Assembly: GCA_037833965.1 (NCBI GenBank)
Contig: AP031353.1
Location: 1,118,501-1,182,500 of the forward strand
Direction: 5' to 3'
DNA length: 64,000 bases
From: Marchantia polymorpha subsp. ruderalis
Taxonomy: Eukaryota > Streptophyta > Marchantiopsida > Marchantiales > Marchantiaceae
Under the pieces are notes generated by a model. That model saw only the letters and a list, made by a program, of their open reading frames with translations. It was not told where the DNA came from and made no database searches. A program made the translations under genes and the position numbers. Positions 36,526 to 48,545 of the stretch are shown here, piece after piece. Within the stretch, counting starts at the first letter, position 1. The number at the start of each line of letters is the position of its first letter.

Positions 36526-38061
36526 TCACATTAGTGCATAAGCAAGGACTTGAAAGATAGCGGACACGTAGGTGGAGATAACGACAAGAGACAGAATGAG
36601 GAAGGAAATAAAAAGCACAAAACTAGAACAATTCCTCTCTCTGATCTCCGCAACCCAACGGTTGGGTCGGGACCTCTCAAGCTCGCTAATCCTCTTCTGG
36701 ATTTTCCTCCAATATTCCGGAGGGTTCGACGGAATGTACAGCCCTTCACACAATTGGTTCCACTGCTTGCATACGGTTTCTGCACTACCCACCTGGTCTA
36801 CGACCACACGCCGGTTGATCAGCAGACGCACGTCTTGGACGCTGTCAAGCAAGCATGTCATCAAGAACAAGTAGGTCCTCATCTCACCTCGGTGACCATT
36901 CGCTCCGCTATCCTGAATTTGTTCGTACAGGGCGAGGTTTTTGAAGACAGAAGCGGTGTGATCATGCATGATGAGTTTGGGCACAAGGAGAACATAACTG
37001 TGGAGATAACGTCGCTCGAATTTTATCTTGTTCATGGTGAGGGAATCCTCGTTCACCGTCACGGTGATTCCCATCCGCCTCAATGTTGTTGCGGATGGTA
37101 TTTTGAACGCATTTTGAGACGGTCCTGCATGTGAATACGGTGCACCGATGCTTGATGGCTTAAAGCATGGGAGATCGACCAAGTCCCCCAAGTACCGATT
37201 TGAGCTCGAAGGTGTGCAGGAAGACAGGGGTCCACAGATTGCGAGATACGCGCAGTCCAGAAGATGGTAACAGTCCACGAAGGAATCAATGCCGTGCTTG
37301 TGATAATTTTTCATATGTTGTCGTAGTTGCGGTTCATGATCCTCGTTGACTTTCGTGCCATGGTGAAAAGGGTACACTTTGATCACGAACCATTCTAGCA
37401 AATGGTACAGATCAGAACGTAGATCCCGGCCTTCAGATCCCTTGCTCAGCTGGTTCAGTACTGCGCTCAACAGACACATGGGCACCTGATTCTCCAACAT
37501 CAGAAGGTCATGTAGTAAGGCGAACCTTTGGGCGTTGAAGCTGCATCGCCTAAACACGCGATCGAAATCGTAGCCCCAGGTATCTTGGAAGCTGTAGCTG
37601 CAGCGCAAAAACGCCACGATGAAGAGAGCATCCAACGCGACCACGCCGTTCTCTCTGTCGATGGAAGTCACATCGGACTCCAACCGATAGTACTGTCGCC
37701 TCGCCTCCTTCAAGGCTTCGTCCAGGCTGGACACGAAGTCCCTCCACACTTCGGGTTTCGGAGTGCGTACGGGTGATGATGTGATGACGGTCGTTGGCGG
37801 AGCGCTAGGGATCGGACCCCGACAGATCTCGCGAGCTATGGCAAGTTTGGAGCAATCCACGTTCATAACATCATTCTCTGTGTCGAGTGCTGTATGCTTG
37901 TAGAAGCCCACGAATAACTCCTGGGGCTCGAAATCCAGCTGGAGGATATGATTTTGCCTCTGCCGTATGTATTTAGGAAGTCGGAAGATGCGAACGCTAG
38001 AGTCATCCTCATCCTCCTGCGACAATTGTGCAATGATCTGTTTGTGTGGATCATTGGACAT
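36526..38061 (-). CDS. DUF247 family protein, intronless, 511 aa
   Basis: One uninterrupted minus-strand frame starts at ATG 38061. The layout is that of plant DUF247 proteins. An early strand (VRIFRLPKYIRQ, about 23-34) is followed by a helical block (EALKEARRQYYRLESD, 115-130) and LLHDLLMLENQVPMCLLSAV (182-201), the 'D..MLENQ.P' signature. Later come FKIPSATTLRRMGI, a region with HSYVLLVPKL, TYLFLMTCLLDSVQDVRLLI (396-415) and a C-terminal membrane span (479-505). DUF247 proteins are plant-specific, mostly of unknown function; some act at grass self-incompatibility loci. Family knowledge predicts a type with a short extracellular tail, cytosolic main body or the reverse, and this is not resolved. 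Lack of introns is normal for the family. Length matches (usually 400-550). Confidence 0.9.
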   Translation of the reverse strand: MSNDPHKQIIAQLSQEDEDDSSVRIFRLPKYIRQRQNHILQLDFEPQELFVGFYKHTALDTENDVMNVDCSKLAIAREICRGPIPSAPPTTVITSSPVRTPKPEVWRDFVSSLDEALKEARRQYYRLESDVTSIDRENGVVALDALFIVAFLRCSYSFQDTWGYDFDRVFRRCSFNAQRFALLHDLLMLENQVPMCLLSAVLNQLSKGSEGRDLRSDLYHLLEWFVIKVYPFHHGTKVNEDHEPQLRQHMKNYHKHGIDSFVDCYHLLDCAYLAICGPLSSCTPSSSNRYLGDLVDLPCFKPSSIGAPYSHAGPSQNAFKIPSATTLRRMGITVTVNEDSLTMNKIKFERRYLHSYVLLVPKLIMHDHTASVFKNLALYEQIQDSGANGHRGEMRTYLFLMTCLLDSVQDVRLLINRRVVVDQVGSAETVCKQWNQLCEGLYIPSNPPEYWRKIQKRISELERSRPNRWVAEIRERNCSSFVLFISFLILSLVVISTYVSAIFQVLAYALM

Positions 38062-39422
38062 GTCAACTCTCGGAACTCTCAGAGCTTCGCTTACTCTTTT
38101 CTTCTCTCCGGTTGCGATGGGACATCGCTACGGAGATGTTATAGACGTTTGTTCGAGCGACTTTCGCGTCCAAGAAAATATTACTTTTTTAATTGGCTTC
38201 TAAAGTCCCGTTCCACGGGATACGTTAAAGTTTTGTGGGAAGACCCCCTGAATTTTTACCACGGTTAAAGTAATTACGTTAGATGGTCTACTTCTTACAT
38301 GAATGTCACAAGTATCATTACCCACTGTTACTCGGCCTTAAGAATGGTGAAAAAGGACTGAGAGATGTCAAAACAGACTATACAATTTAGTAAAGAGAAT
38401 GATATAACCGCTACCAACTTAGATGGTCTACATATTACATGAATATCCCAAGTATCATCAACCAGCAATGTGATTTCTGTCCTATGAATCTAATCAAATA
38501 ATATGTCATCAATAGACTATACGATATATCAAAGAAAATGATATCACTGCCAACTACTGCGGATCTGGATTTCGCTTAACGTAAGTAAAAATTAATAAAT
38601 AAGTATAATCAAAATAAATTTATGTTTTTTTAATATAAGAAAGAACCTGGAACAATTTTCTAACAGTTTCAGTTGTTTATAGATTTGAATTTTCTTTTTT
38701 TAACATCATGTAAAAAAAATCTATTGAAAATTTGATTTCGAAAAGAAGTTAATGTATATGTTTCAGTAAAAAAAATTAAATCATAATAATTTGAAGTTGA
38801 TGGTAAAATATGTATATATTAACAATCTGATCCGTTATATATGTACTTACCTCATATGCCTGTGATAATAATCACTCCATGAAAAGATTCTTAAATTTGG
38901 ATAATGTTCAAGATGAGTATCATGAATGTATACAATGCCATATCTATATACCCATACAAATAACAAAATCTATTTGTACATTATAAGTTTACTTATTACA
39001 AGATTTCTGTAACAACTGTTAGACTATGATTGGAACTAGATTGTATCATTCCATGCTTATATCATTGTGGATTGTGTTCACTTCGTAACAACACCTATTT
39101 GCATTGTGCTCATGACTCAATATGCGAACTCCATGATGTCACAAGTCAACTCATTGTTGACTTTAATGTTCTATTACAATAGATGCAAACATTGTATCTT
39201 TCAAATATGACCTGGTAGGGTGGGTTAGACCAATACTTTTATATGTTGAGAAACAAAGACATGAATATCTTTAGTATAATAGTCATAATAGATATGAAAC
39301 TCCATGGCAATGGAAGTGATGTGTTGTGTCTCATAGAAAGAAAATAAAACTTGGGTCATTCTGGAATTGGTTTGCACGAATTCAGCTTTAGAGCCATACG
39401 ATGTCATAAGATGTATAGTGTA

Positions 39423-39781
39423 TTGGGACCCAATACACTATTTGAGTTATGCAGGTGCATAAAGTTCTCCATTAATTTTCTCACGCGAGATGTTTCGTGG
39501 ATTACAGAAGTAAACTTTTGTTGTTGCAGTAAGAGCTATAATGAAGTCTCTCTTGCGCTTCTATCTCGAACTCGGCTTCACAAGTGTGATCTAACCTTAT
39601 TGTTTATCACTGGTGGCGAGCCGAGGGATACCAAAGGCCCGGGGACGAGTCCAAGGACTGGCTCGGCCACATCATCACACTCATTAGCTACGCCGCCTGA
39701 ATCAATATGCACTTCGCACCCAATGAATGGAGAAAATTACTTGATGAACCTGCACAACAGAAATAGTGTATTGGGACCCAA
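39423..39781. repeat. 359-bp inverted-repeat element with a palindromic left end
   Basis: The left end is ttgggacccaatacactatt and the right end, reversed, is ttgggtcccaatacactatt. The match continues with loss through gttatgcaggt / gttgtgcaggt. At the left border lies a 25-bp palindrome (39416-39440, arms tagtgtattggg / cccaatacacta around one base). The interior encodes nothing recognisable. A MITE-like origin is inferred; no target duplication was seen. Confidence 0.6.
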
Positions 39782-42489
39782 CATCGCATGACCCCACCAA
39801 GGCGTGAACCATTCTTCCTCTCTCGGCCGCGTGTCTCCAAGATAATTCTCCATGTTAGAACTCACCTTCTTCCCGTAAGTTGGTAGATATTAGAATATGA
39901 ATGACATTGTGAATTAAGTGAAAGTTGATGGGACCATCAAGTTTCAATTTAGCCCATGGACCTCAACGACAATCCATCGTCACACGGTTCTAGTATGAAC
40001 AGAAAATGTAATGCGTGCGTGAGTTTAACTTCGTGTTACGTTCGGCAGGTGATATTTGGTTTTGCCCTTGGCTCTGCTGAACCACTTACTTTCATCGTTA
40101 GAGCACATCAACAATCAATTGACCCTAGACCTATAGAGTACATGTGCGCCGATGAGCCTCCTCGACGCAACTCGTCCGCATTGATTTATCTCACATGCAC
40201 CGTTGAGAGGGAGGAAGAATTGCATCCCTTTGACACACAGCTAGCCCCGTCGATAGGTGAATCCGACACAGGTCGTTCCGAACACTGATCCTTCCTCGTA
40301 CGTACGAGGCTCTCCGCTTCTGTTTTGTTAAGGGAAACAGACAGATCAGATTGCACACCTCTCTAAAATCGTAGATTTCTGCATTTCAGCACTTAGGGCA
40401 TGAAGAACTCGAAGACAGCCTTCGATCACCCCGATGAAGCAAGCCAAAAACGGAAACCTCCTCCTCGTGACGCACAATAATATACCTGTGCTAGAACACA
40501 TATTAAAATTCATCGATAGTCTACCATGAGTTAAATTGAAATTTGATGTGTCACATAAAACAAATTAAATTTTGATAAGCAAATATGTCCGAATATAGGA
40601 TCCATCAAGTAAAATCATATTTGTTGGTCCAGTCATCTAGAGAGTCCCATCAATTAATTTTCTACCATGATTGGTACCCTTTCATGAGTTCTTCACCTTT
40701 TGTTAACTCTGAGCATAAAGAGTGCGGTGTTTATTGTACTTGGTGTAAGAATGTAGAAGCTTTGGGTTACATACTTCCACGGTGTGATTGTTTCATGCAT
40801 GAAACCTTTAAGACAGCGGCTTGGTGACCATACAGGAGAATCCAGTTCGTGACGCGGATTAAACCGCAGATTTTCGGGGATAGAACCTTGTGAGAAACTA
40901 ATGGCAAGGCTCCATCACGGCAGCCAGCAAGGAAGAAATATGAACCGGAATCAATGTACTGTAGAATATTGTTTGAAAGTCCAGAGCAGCAGTTTCATGG
41001 AAGAAGGAGCGTCGACGCGTCGAGGTCGACATTTGGCAGACGTATTTTCTGTGCAGATGCTCAGCTCCATGTAAATATAGAGTTAATGATACCATTGTGA
41101 ATGAAGTGATTTACGCAAGTCAGATCCCTGACTTGCAAAATCCCCTAGATAAGTGGCTTTTACTCTATTCCGACATGACTTTTGGTTCATCGGAAGGTGC
41201 GTGGTTATTCGATCCTGCCTAAAGTCGAAACCGATAATCCAAACATGTCGCCACAGTCATTCATCACGTACATATCCGCAATGGGTCTTCCCATTTTTCT
41301 ATGCTATATTCCTTGGTTGTCTCCCTCCACGAAAATCTTGGGAGAAGACTTCTTGACCGTCGAGAGAAGTCAATGTACTGTAGAATCTTATCTTTTGCTC
41401 TTTAACTGCGTCGACCTGTTGCTTCTTGACTGTGTGAAATCGGATGACTCAGACTGGAGGCCGTTATTCCATCTCGGGAACCTCCTGGCCTCCCCGCGAC
41501 GCGTTTATCTTGTTTTGCCGAGAGCAGTTGCACTTTACCCGCATTCAATAGCAACTAGTGGACGATGATGGAATCCTTGACAAATATGAGATCTGACGAT
41601 TAGATCGTTTAGTTCTCTTTGTTACAGTCGTGTAATTTTGGTTGTCCTCTGCTGCTCACACAAAATATTCATACAATAAATCAGATTGACTGGTAAATAT
41701 TTACACATATATAAGAAGACAATGCAATCAGTGTTTGATCTAGATATTGAGATACAATTTCTATTTAGAATGAAAACAAGATTTTACATAAATTCATTGA
41801 AATAGAATTTTTAAATAAAAAATAATTTTGGAAAAACTTAATGAAAGTGATATTCATGATATTATCATTTGTATTGCTAGAATCTTTTTTGAATGTGTCT
41901 CAGTTATATATATGATTAATTGTATTGTTCATCAAATAGAAAATAGTTAAACTACTATAATTTAACCGTATATCAAGATAATTTCAGAACAAAATATTAT
42001 GTTCTTTGACATAATGGATATGATGCATCTCGCGAGTCGTTGATCCGTGTAGATCACTCTAAAAAGATCTGATCGACCTCTAGCTAATATCAATAATCTG
42101 CTTGGTTTCATATCATCAATTTAAAAGGTACTATTCGTTTCCGCGTTGCTTTGCCAAAATTACATTTTGTGTATTGATTTAATTGCACAAAAGTTTGATA
42201 TAGATCTCATAGAACAACTTTTTTTTATAGCTATAAGCATATGTGTGTATCAATATGTAAAAGAATAAAATTTAAATTATATTAAGATATTGCTATTTTT
42301 CAGGAAATATGATATCAAATAAATTTTTATATAATAATTAACAAAATACATTCATATTATTATATCTATCAGTCTTTTAAAATTGTAATATTTATTGTAA
42401 CATAAGATGAAAAATAGCTTATAAATAACAATGCTATTTTTCAATCATGTAACTGAAACACATTCATATCTAATACAAATAGATCATAA

Positions 42490-42721
42490 TGCTATGCAGA
42501 GTTATTTATTTGATGAGATCCCATCGGAACCTAAGTTGCTTGAAGAGATTCTCCTGCAGAGGGTTTCGATATTCACTCGGAGTAGATAAATAGTCACACT
42601 ATAGATGGCATTATATAAGTATAAGAATAGATTTTAGAACTCGGAGACGGAGCACGGTTGATGGGTCTCATCAAGCAACTTCCGTGATGGGGTCCCATCA
42701 AGTAAATAACCCTGCTATGCA
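42490..42721. mobile_element. Complete 214-bp MITE with 9-bp target duplication (Mutator-like)
   Basis: The element spans 42499-42712. Its left end (gagttatttatttgatgaga) and reverse-complemented right end (gggttatttacttgatggga) form inverted repeats of about 45 bp, continuing through ccatc and aagttgcttga. It is flanked by identical 9-mers TGCTATGCA at 42490-42498 and 42713-42721. A 9-bp duplication with long inverted repeats is typical of Mutator-like elements. There is no coding capacity, so it depends on a transposase elsewhere. Confidence 0.8.
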
Positions 42722-45700
42722 AGATGTTGTAAATACTATCTATGCATATCGTGTAAGAGTGTAACATTTTACTTATGTGTACAATGAATAGAATAGCATA
42801 AATTGAGCATTTTAATAATATCCCATGTGTTGAAAATGTCTCCCACTTTTTTTTTCTTTAAGTTTATTTCCAACATTTTTTAATGTGTATCGTTCAATTT
42901 AATTGAATATCATGTAAAGAAACTTTTTGAACAAAAGAAACTTTATTTATGCAAAGATGGATTTACATCCACCAAAAATTCAGTAGAATCTGCAATCCAT
43001 AATCTTTTAAAATCATATTCTAATGTCCGAAACATTTGCTTCTTGGTGCAAAACTTTGATAAGTATTATAATGCACACCAGATTGGCTACAAATTTTTGG
43101 ATCAATTTTATGAATTCCGTTTAAAATTACAAAATTATGCGATTTGCCTCAATGGAGGAAAAAATAGCTTGAGATACGTAATTGATTTGATCAAAGATTC
43201 ATTTTGGTATCAAAATATGTATAGAATAAATTTTTTTTAAAGTTCCAAAGTATGTGTAAAAGCTCTAAGTCTTATGCAAAGCTTGGCATGATACTGGAGC
43301 TTAATTAAAAGGTTACTGTACATGTTTTTTTATTATTTGAGTGTATTCATGCATGAATTGGATTTCTCAAAAAAAATCTAAAAATCTAAAAATATTAGAT
43401 TGAGTGTGATTGATTTTTTAAATTTAAATTTTGATATTGACAATTCTAAGTTTGAAAATCTTTCTGATAAATTTTCAATTGAAGAAATAAATATATACAT
43501 AGAAAGTAGGTTTCAAAATACGAATAAAAAAATTAAATGCTTTTCCATCACTCCAAAATGATGATTCTATTCTTCTAACAACAATTCTGCTAAATTTCAA
43601 ATCTGCATCATATAGTTTTTATGGAAGAAGAAAAACTACTTTTGAATATTGCAAAACACTTTTTTACAACGTTTAGGGTTTTTCATTAAAAAATTTGAAA
43701 AAAAGAAAAATGAAAATAGCTAATTGAGGTTCATGTTTACATATAATGGGAGAAACTAGACGATGTATTCATTTTTTAAGTTTTTATTTCAAAATACATA
43801 TTACTAGAAATTTGTTACATAGTTCTAAATTTTTGGGTTTGAATGGAAAAAATGTATTCAAGCATAGCCAAAAGGACACTTTAGGAATGAATATGATTAT
43901 AAAAATATTTTGATGGGGATTGAAATTCGAGAAGAGATTTAGTTTGTTGAATCAAGCCTCGTGTTCATTCTTAAACTTCATAAAGAAAAGTTAATTCTCT
44001 TTGAGTTGCACTTTGAGTTCAACCCACAGCTAAAGAGATGTTTTGGTACATAATTGTAATGGCATACTTCACACAAGATTTGTCACCTCGGTTCCTAGGT
44101 GAAGTACTTACCTCCAAACACCCTGTTCAACCTCAATGTCAAAAATTCTAAATAAATCTACCACGGTTCATTTTAAACTTAACCAGGTTTGCAGGTTTAA
44201 GCGACCTATCAAACAGCTCAAAAGGTATTCCATAATTGTGATTGATCCAAACTTTTCACAGTTGCAACAAATAATGCTAAAAAATTCTTCACATTTTTTC
44301 AACAATTCAATAGATTAAAATATATGAGAAAATACGGTCAAGTAAAGAACATCCCTTGAATCCACGGAACTTCATATTGATGTAGTCACTGGCTGCAACA
44401 AAACTGTGCTCATGAGCTTTTTTGTGGACTTTAGCTTCAGCTTTGCAATAACCGCCGGTGTGAGACACGAAGTTGACATGAGATTCTCTACCTTTACCAG
44501 GGAAAGAGAAAGGGCTGAAGCTACCACCGGCGCTACACGACAAGGAATCACACACTCTGCCTTACGTTGGGCTAAAATTGTGATGGTATTCGTGCCTAGT
44601 TGCACCCTACCCGGTTGGGTTTCATCATTGTAAGACCTGAACTCCATCCTTTTTTTATTTTACTTGGTTCTACTTCCGACAGGTCTACCATGCCAGTTTA
44701 GTTTAAAGGAGTTGTTCCGAGCCGTTTGTGTGTTTTTTCGAGCTGGATGGTCACTGCCACGTATACCCCGCTGAGAAGCTTATCTGCACATTCAGCTTTG
44801 AAGAAAGAGTTGATGGTATAGCCCCCACCAGCATCTGGTCAAAGCTGCACGACAGCATGATCCACGTTTTCATTTCGTGAATTGGTGATCACCAGGATTT
44901 AACTGGTAGTTTCGTTCAGCATTAATCTCTGCGAGGCGTACATACACGCACGTCAGTCCTAGATTCATCATGTTTCGTAGACTCCAATTTGCAAGAAGAA
45001 TTAATACCTTGAATCTACAAAGAGTATTAGGACCATACCACACAACCGGCACTAACCTCCGGCTATAAGAAAACCAGATTTTCGTAGCTCTCAGTTGAGA
45101 CAATTCCATAACCTTTGGAGTGAAATGGGAAAAATGTCTCTACTAATTGCAACGCAGCAAGAACGCGCGAAGGTACATGTGCTGTTGATATTTCCGGGAA
45201 AACCGGATTTCCAAGCACTTCTGCTGGAAATACGGTAATTTGGAGAAATTGATTTTTTTTACCATCTATAATATATCAAATTGCCGCTCCCTCCCGTGTG
45301 ATAATGGTAGCTGTTGGCACCCCAGCTCCCGTGTGATAAGTGGAACTGGGATGCCAACAACAGGCGAGATTTTACTGACGCTGTCTCACATCTTCAATTA
45401 GATTGGCTATTTGAGACGTAATGGCAAGTTGAGCTTTGATCTCTTCCATAAGAGAGACTGCTATAGAGGTGAAGATTATTATTCTTATTTCGTTTGCAGG
45501 GTTGAGAATCGAGCCTTGAATTAGAAATCTATGCAAATTAACTAGAATTAGGAACAAGTTTTCGATGAATGCAGAGAATCTGTCTCCATGAATTCTAAGA
45601 GGGCAATTTCGTATTGCCTCTAACTAGAAGAAAGTGCTTCAAGATGTCATATAGAGCATGTTCATCGCTTTGAGTTATACCTACTGCTTAAAAAGCCTTA

Positions 45701-47360
45701 TTATTTGCGCCGCAAAACCAAAATGGTCAAGCTAATCAAGCTCTCGAATGTAAATGTACTTAACTATCTTCTCTACTTTTTGCTTCTCTATTTTCTTGTC
45801 ATTAACACCACAGATATTTTTTGTGAGACTGATTCATAAATCATGGACTAATACATGAATATATATTATACATTTGTTGAATGGACATATTTGAGCACAC
45901 AGATTCCAGAGCTGGTCAAGAAGATTTTTGATGTGTTAAAAAATATCCTTTGAGGAAATCATGTACATATACATACATACAAACATGAAGTATGGATTTA
46001 CACCAAAAGTCTTAAAAACAGACATTAAATCTAAACTTTGATTGATATTCTTTTAATAAATAGATCCATGAATGTTATTTGATTTAATATATTATTGAAT
46101 ATTAATGAGTATTTTTATAAGTTATAATTTAATTTTCCATTAGTTAGATGAAATTTTATGTCAACTTTTTATCATTAAATCTTGATCAAAATATAAAAGA
46201 TCAAATTTGATTGCACATATCTTTGATAATATCATTCCTATTATTATTGCATCAAATATCACATTTAACACGTAAAAATATATTAATATATTTTGACGTG
46301 TTATTTTTAAATTTTTTTATGTGTTTGACATACAAAAAAATCTAATTGAAATCATTACAAAATTAGGATGAAAATAGGATAAAAAAATGAAATATAATAT
46401 TTCAAATTGAACGAATGAGAAATAAAAAGTAGATTGCGTATTACCGCAATGGTTATAATCACTTACAAAAGCTAAATTTATGCAAATTATCAAAGTCAAA
46501 TGACATTCACACGGTATGACATATCAATTTATAATTTGATTGACATTCTACGTATAGTAGAATGTCAATCAGTTAGTTCCTATTGTGGAACTAGTATAAC
46601 ATCTATACTACAAAATAAGCGAAAAACTTATACTCATTAATAGCAAATCATACCTAGTGTGATATGCTGCCCATACGAGGAAATGACAAATCACTTCTAT
46701 AAAAGATCTTAAGTTCAAAATAGGTAGTCATCACCTTTACAAAAATATGATGAGGTTCAACCAATTATAGATTTTTCCTAAACCTAGTCGACTGCAAGAC
46801 ATCATGAAAATGATCATAATAAGCAAGAACAATGGATGGGTAGACCATAGCATAGTTTTGATAATCACAAATCCAAAAAATTTTCAAATTGTTTAGATTA
46901 TTTTCATATTTAAATCTTAGAAAATCTGCATATTCTATTAACATCAGATATTAGCATATCATTTACTTCATACAGAGAGCACTTCAGGGTCCACTTCTGC
47001 TGGGAAACAGTTCCCATAATAATTTGGTGAACCATATTGAAAGAAATGTTCAAGTTTTTGAAACTTAAATTTAAAAGTCCTTTAAAATCAAAGAAAATAT
47101 TGAAACCATAATATTTTCTTGTTTTATTTCTATTTATGCTTTTTGTTATTATTAATAATTGAGGGTTGAGCTTAAATCATTATGAAATTTCTTACATAAT
47201 CTCCTAAAAAACTTCCGTTATTGATTGTCTACACTAAATTTTGAACGTAGGATTAGATAATGATTACTTAAATATTGTAGATTAATCTGTGTAGGGAGTT
47301 TATGGCAGGTTGAATGTACATGATAATACATTAAAGTTAAGCTGACTGGACTGCTCAATT

Positions 47361-47500
47361 GAAAGTTCCTTGTAGAAGTATTTATTTGATGTAACTCCAT
47401 CGGAACATAAATTGCTTAATGGATAGCTTTGAAAGTTCCTTGTAGAAGTATTTATTTGATGTAACTCCATCGGAACATAAATTGCTTAATGGATCGCTTT
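47361..47500 (+). repeat. 70-bp tandem duplication carrying a TTACTTGATG-family end
   Basis: Unit 1 (47361-47430) and unit 2 (47431-47500) both start gaaagttccttgtagaagta and run through tttatttgatgtaactccat and cggaacataaattgcttaat. They differ at one base near the end (ggatag / ggatcg). Near identity implies a recent event. A further ttacttgatgggatctca follows at 47511. Confidence 0.9.
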
Positions 47501-47660
47501 AAGTTTCATATTACTTGATGGGATCTCACCCACTCACAATACACGTCAAACATATTCTAATATCAAATTGTGAAATTCTATCAAAAAGCAAATAATACAT
47601 TAGGACGAGAGCTAAAGTTGGCCATCACGACCTCACAGCCGCCTTTGCCTTAAAAAAAAA

Positions 47661-48540
47661 TCAAATTTTGCCATTCTCTCCATGAGGTGCCCTTTCATTT
47701 ACACCATCAAAGATGCTGCGTACTCAATCAGGAACGTAACTTAGACAATTTCCTCTCTTATATCTATTGTTGTTCTCTCCGTTTTTTACGCCGTTTGTAG
47801 AGAAGGCGGCGGCTTTGATGGTGTAAATGAAAGGTCACCTCATGGACAGTATGGCAAAAATTGATACTCTTAAGACAGCAGGGGTAGAGGCAGACATGAA
47901 GGTCTTTGATGGTGTAAATAAAAATACATCTCATGAACAATATTGCAAAAATTGATACTCTTAAGACAGCCGGGGTAGAGGCAGACAAGAAGGTCTTTGA
48001 TGGTGTAAATAAAAATACATCTCATGAACAATATTGCAAAACTTGATCCTCTTAAGACAGCCGGGGTAGAGGCAGACATGAAGATCTTTGATGGTGTAGA
48101 TAGAAATACATCTCATGAACAATATTGCAAAAATTGATCCTCTTGAGGCAACATGGAGGTCGTCAAACACGCCCGTTGATGGAGAGGAGAAGTCGGCGGC
48201 TTTTAAGGCTGCCTTTACCCTGACGGCCTTAAGAGTATCAATTTTTTTCATCCTCTCCATGATGTGCCTTTTCATTTATACCATCCAAGCCGCCTCCAAG
48301 AGCGTACTCGACAATTTTCATTGTCTTTTCTATGGCCGTTACGACCTCCACTTTCGCTTCCGCCTCTACCCGGCTTCCTTAAGAAAATCAAATTTAGCCA
48401 TCCTCTCCATGAGTTAACCTTTCATTTACACCACCAAAAGCGCTGTGTACTTAATTAAGATCATAACTTACAAGATTTCCTCTCTTATGATCATCGTTAT
48501 TCTCTCCGTTATTGACCTTGTTCGTGAAGAAGAAAGATCA
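47661..48540. repeat. Foldback element expanded into a 91-bp tandem array
   Basis: The left part (47661-47712, tctccatgaggtgccctttc, tttacaccatcaaag) is the reverse complement of 47811-47862 (ctttgatggtgtaaatgaaa, cacctcatgga). From 47813 the word ctttgatggtgta recurs every 91 bases (47813, 47904, 47995, 48086), with taagacagccggggtagagg in each unit. The array ends near 48175 and further copies in inverted orientation follow to about 48540 (cttaagagtatcaat, ctctccatgatgtgcc, catttataccatcc). Because 91 is not a multiple of three, the open frames here are not protein repeats. Confidence 0.8.
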
Positions 48541-48545
48541 AATAA

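Larger units (their letters stand above)
38270..47360. other. Long gene-poor stretch with repeat elements
   Basis: About 9 kb without a convincing gene. It contains the inverted-repeat element at 39423-39781 and the complete element at 42499-42712. Two slightly GC-rich islands (39590-41570 and 44330-45200) carry short frames but no recognised domain. In the second, overlapping frames at 44307-44647 do not agree on a single protein. Confidence 0.4.

Noticed and set aside
47764..48275. Repeated minus-strand frames starting MSASTPAVLR, considered as a small-protein family
   Set aside because: They arise because the same 91-bp unit recurs in different frames; the unit length is not a multiple of three.
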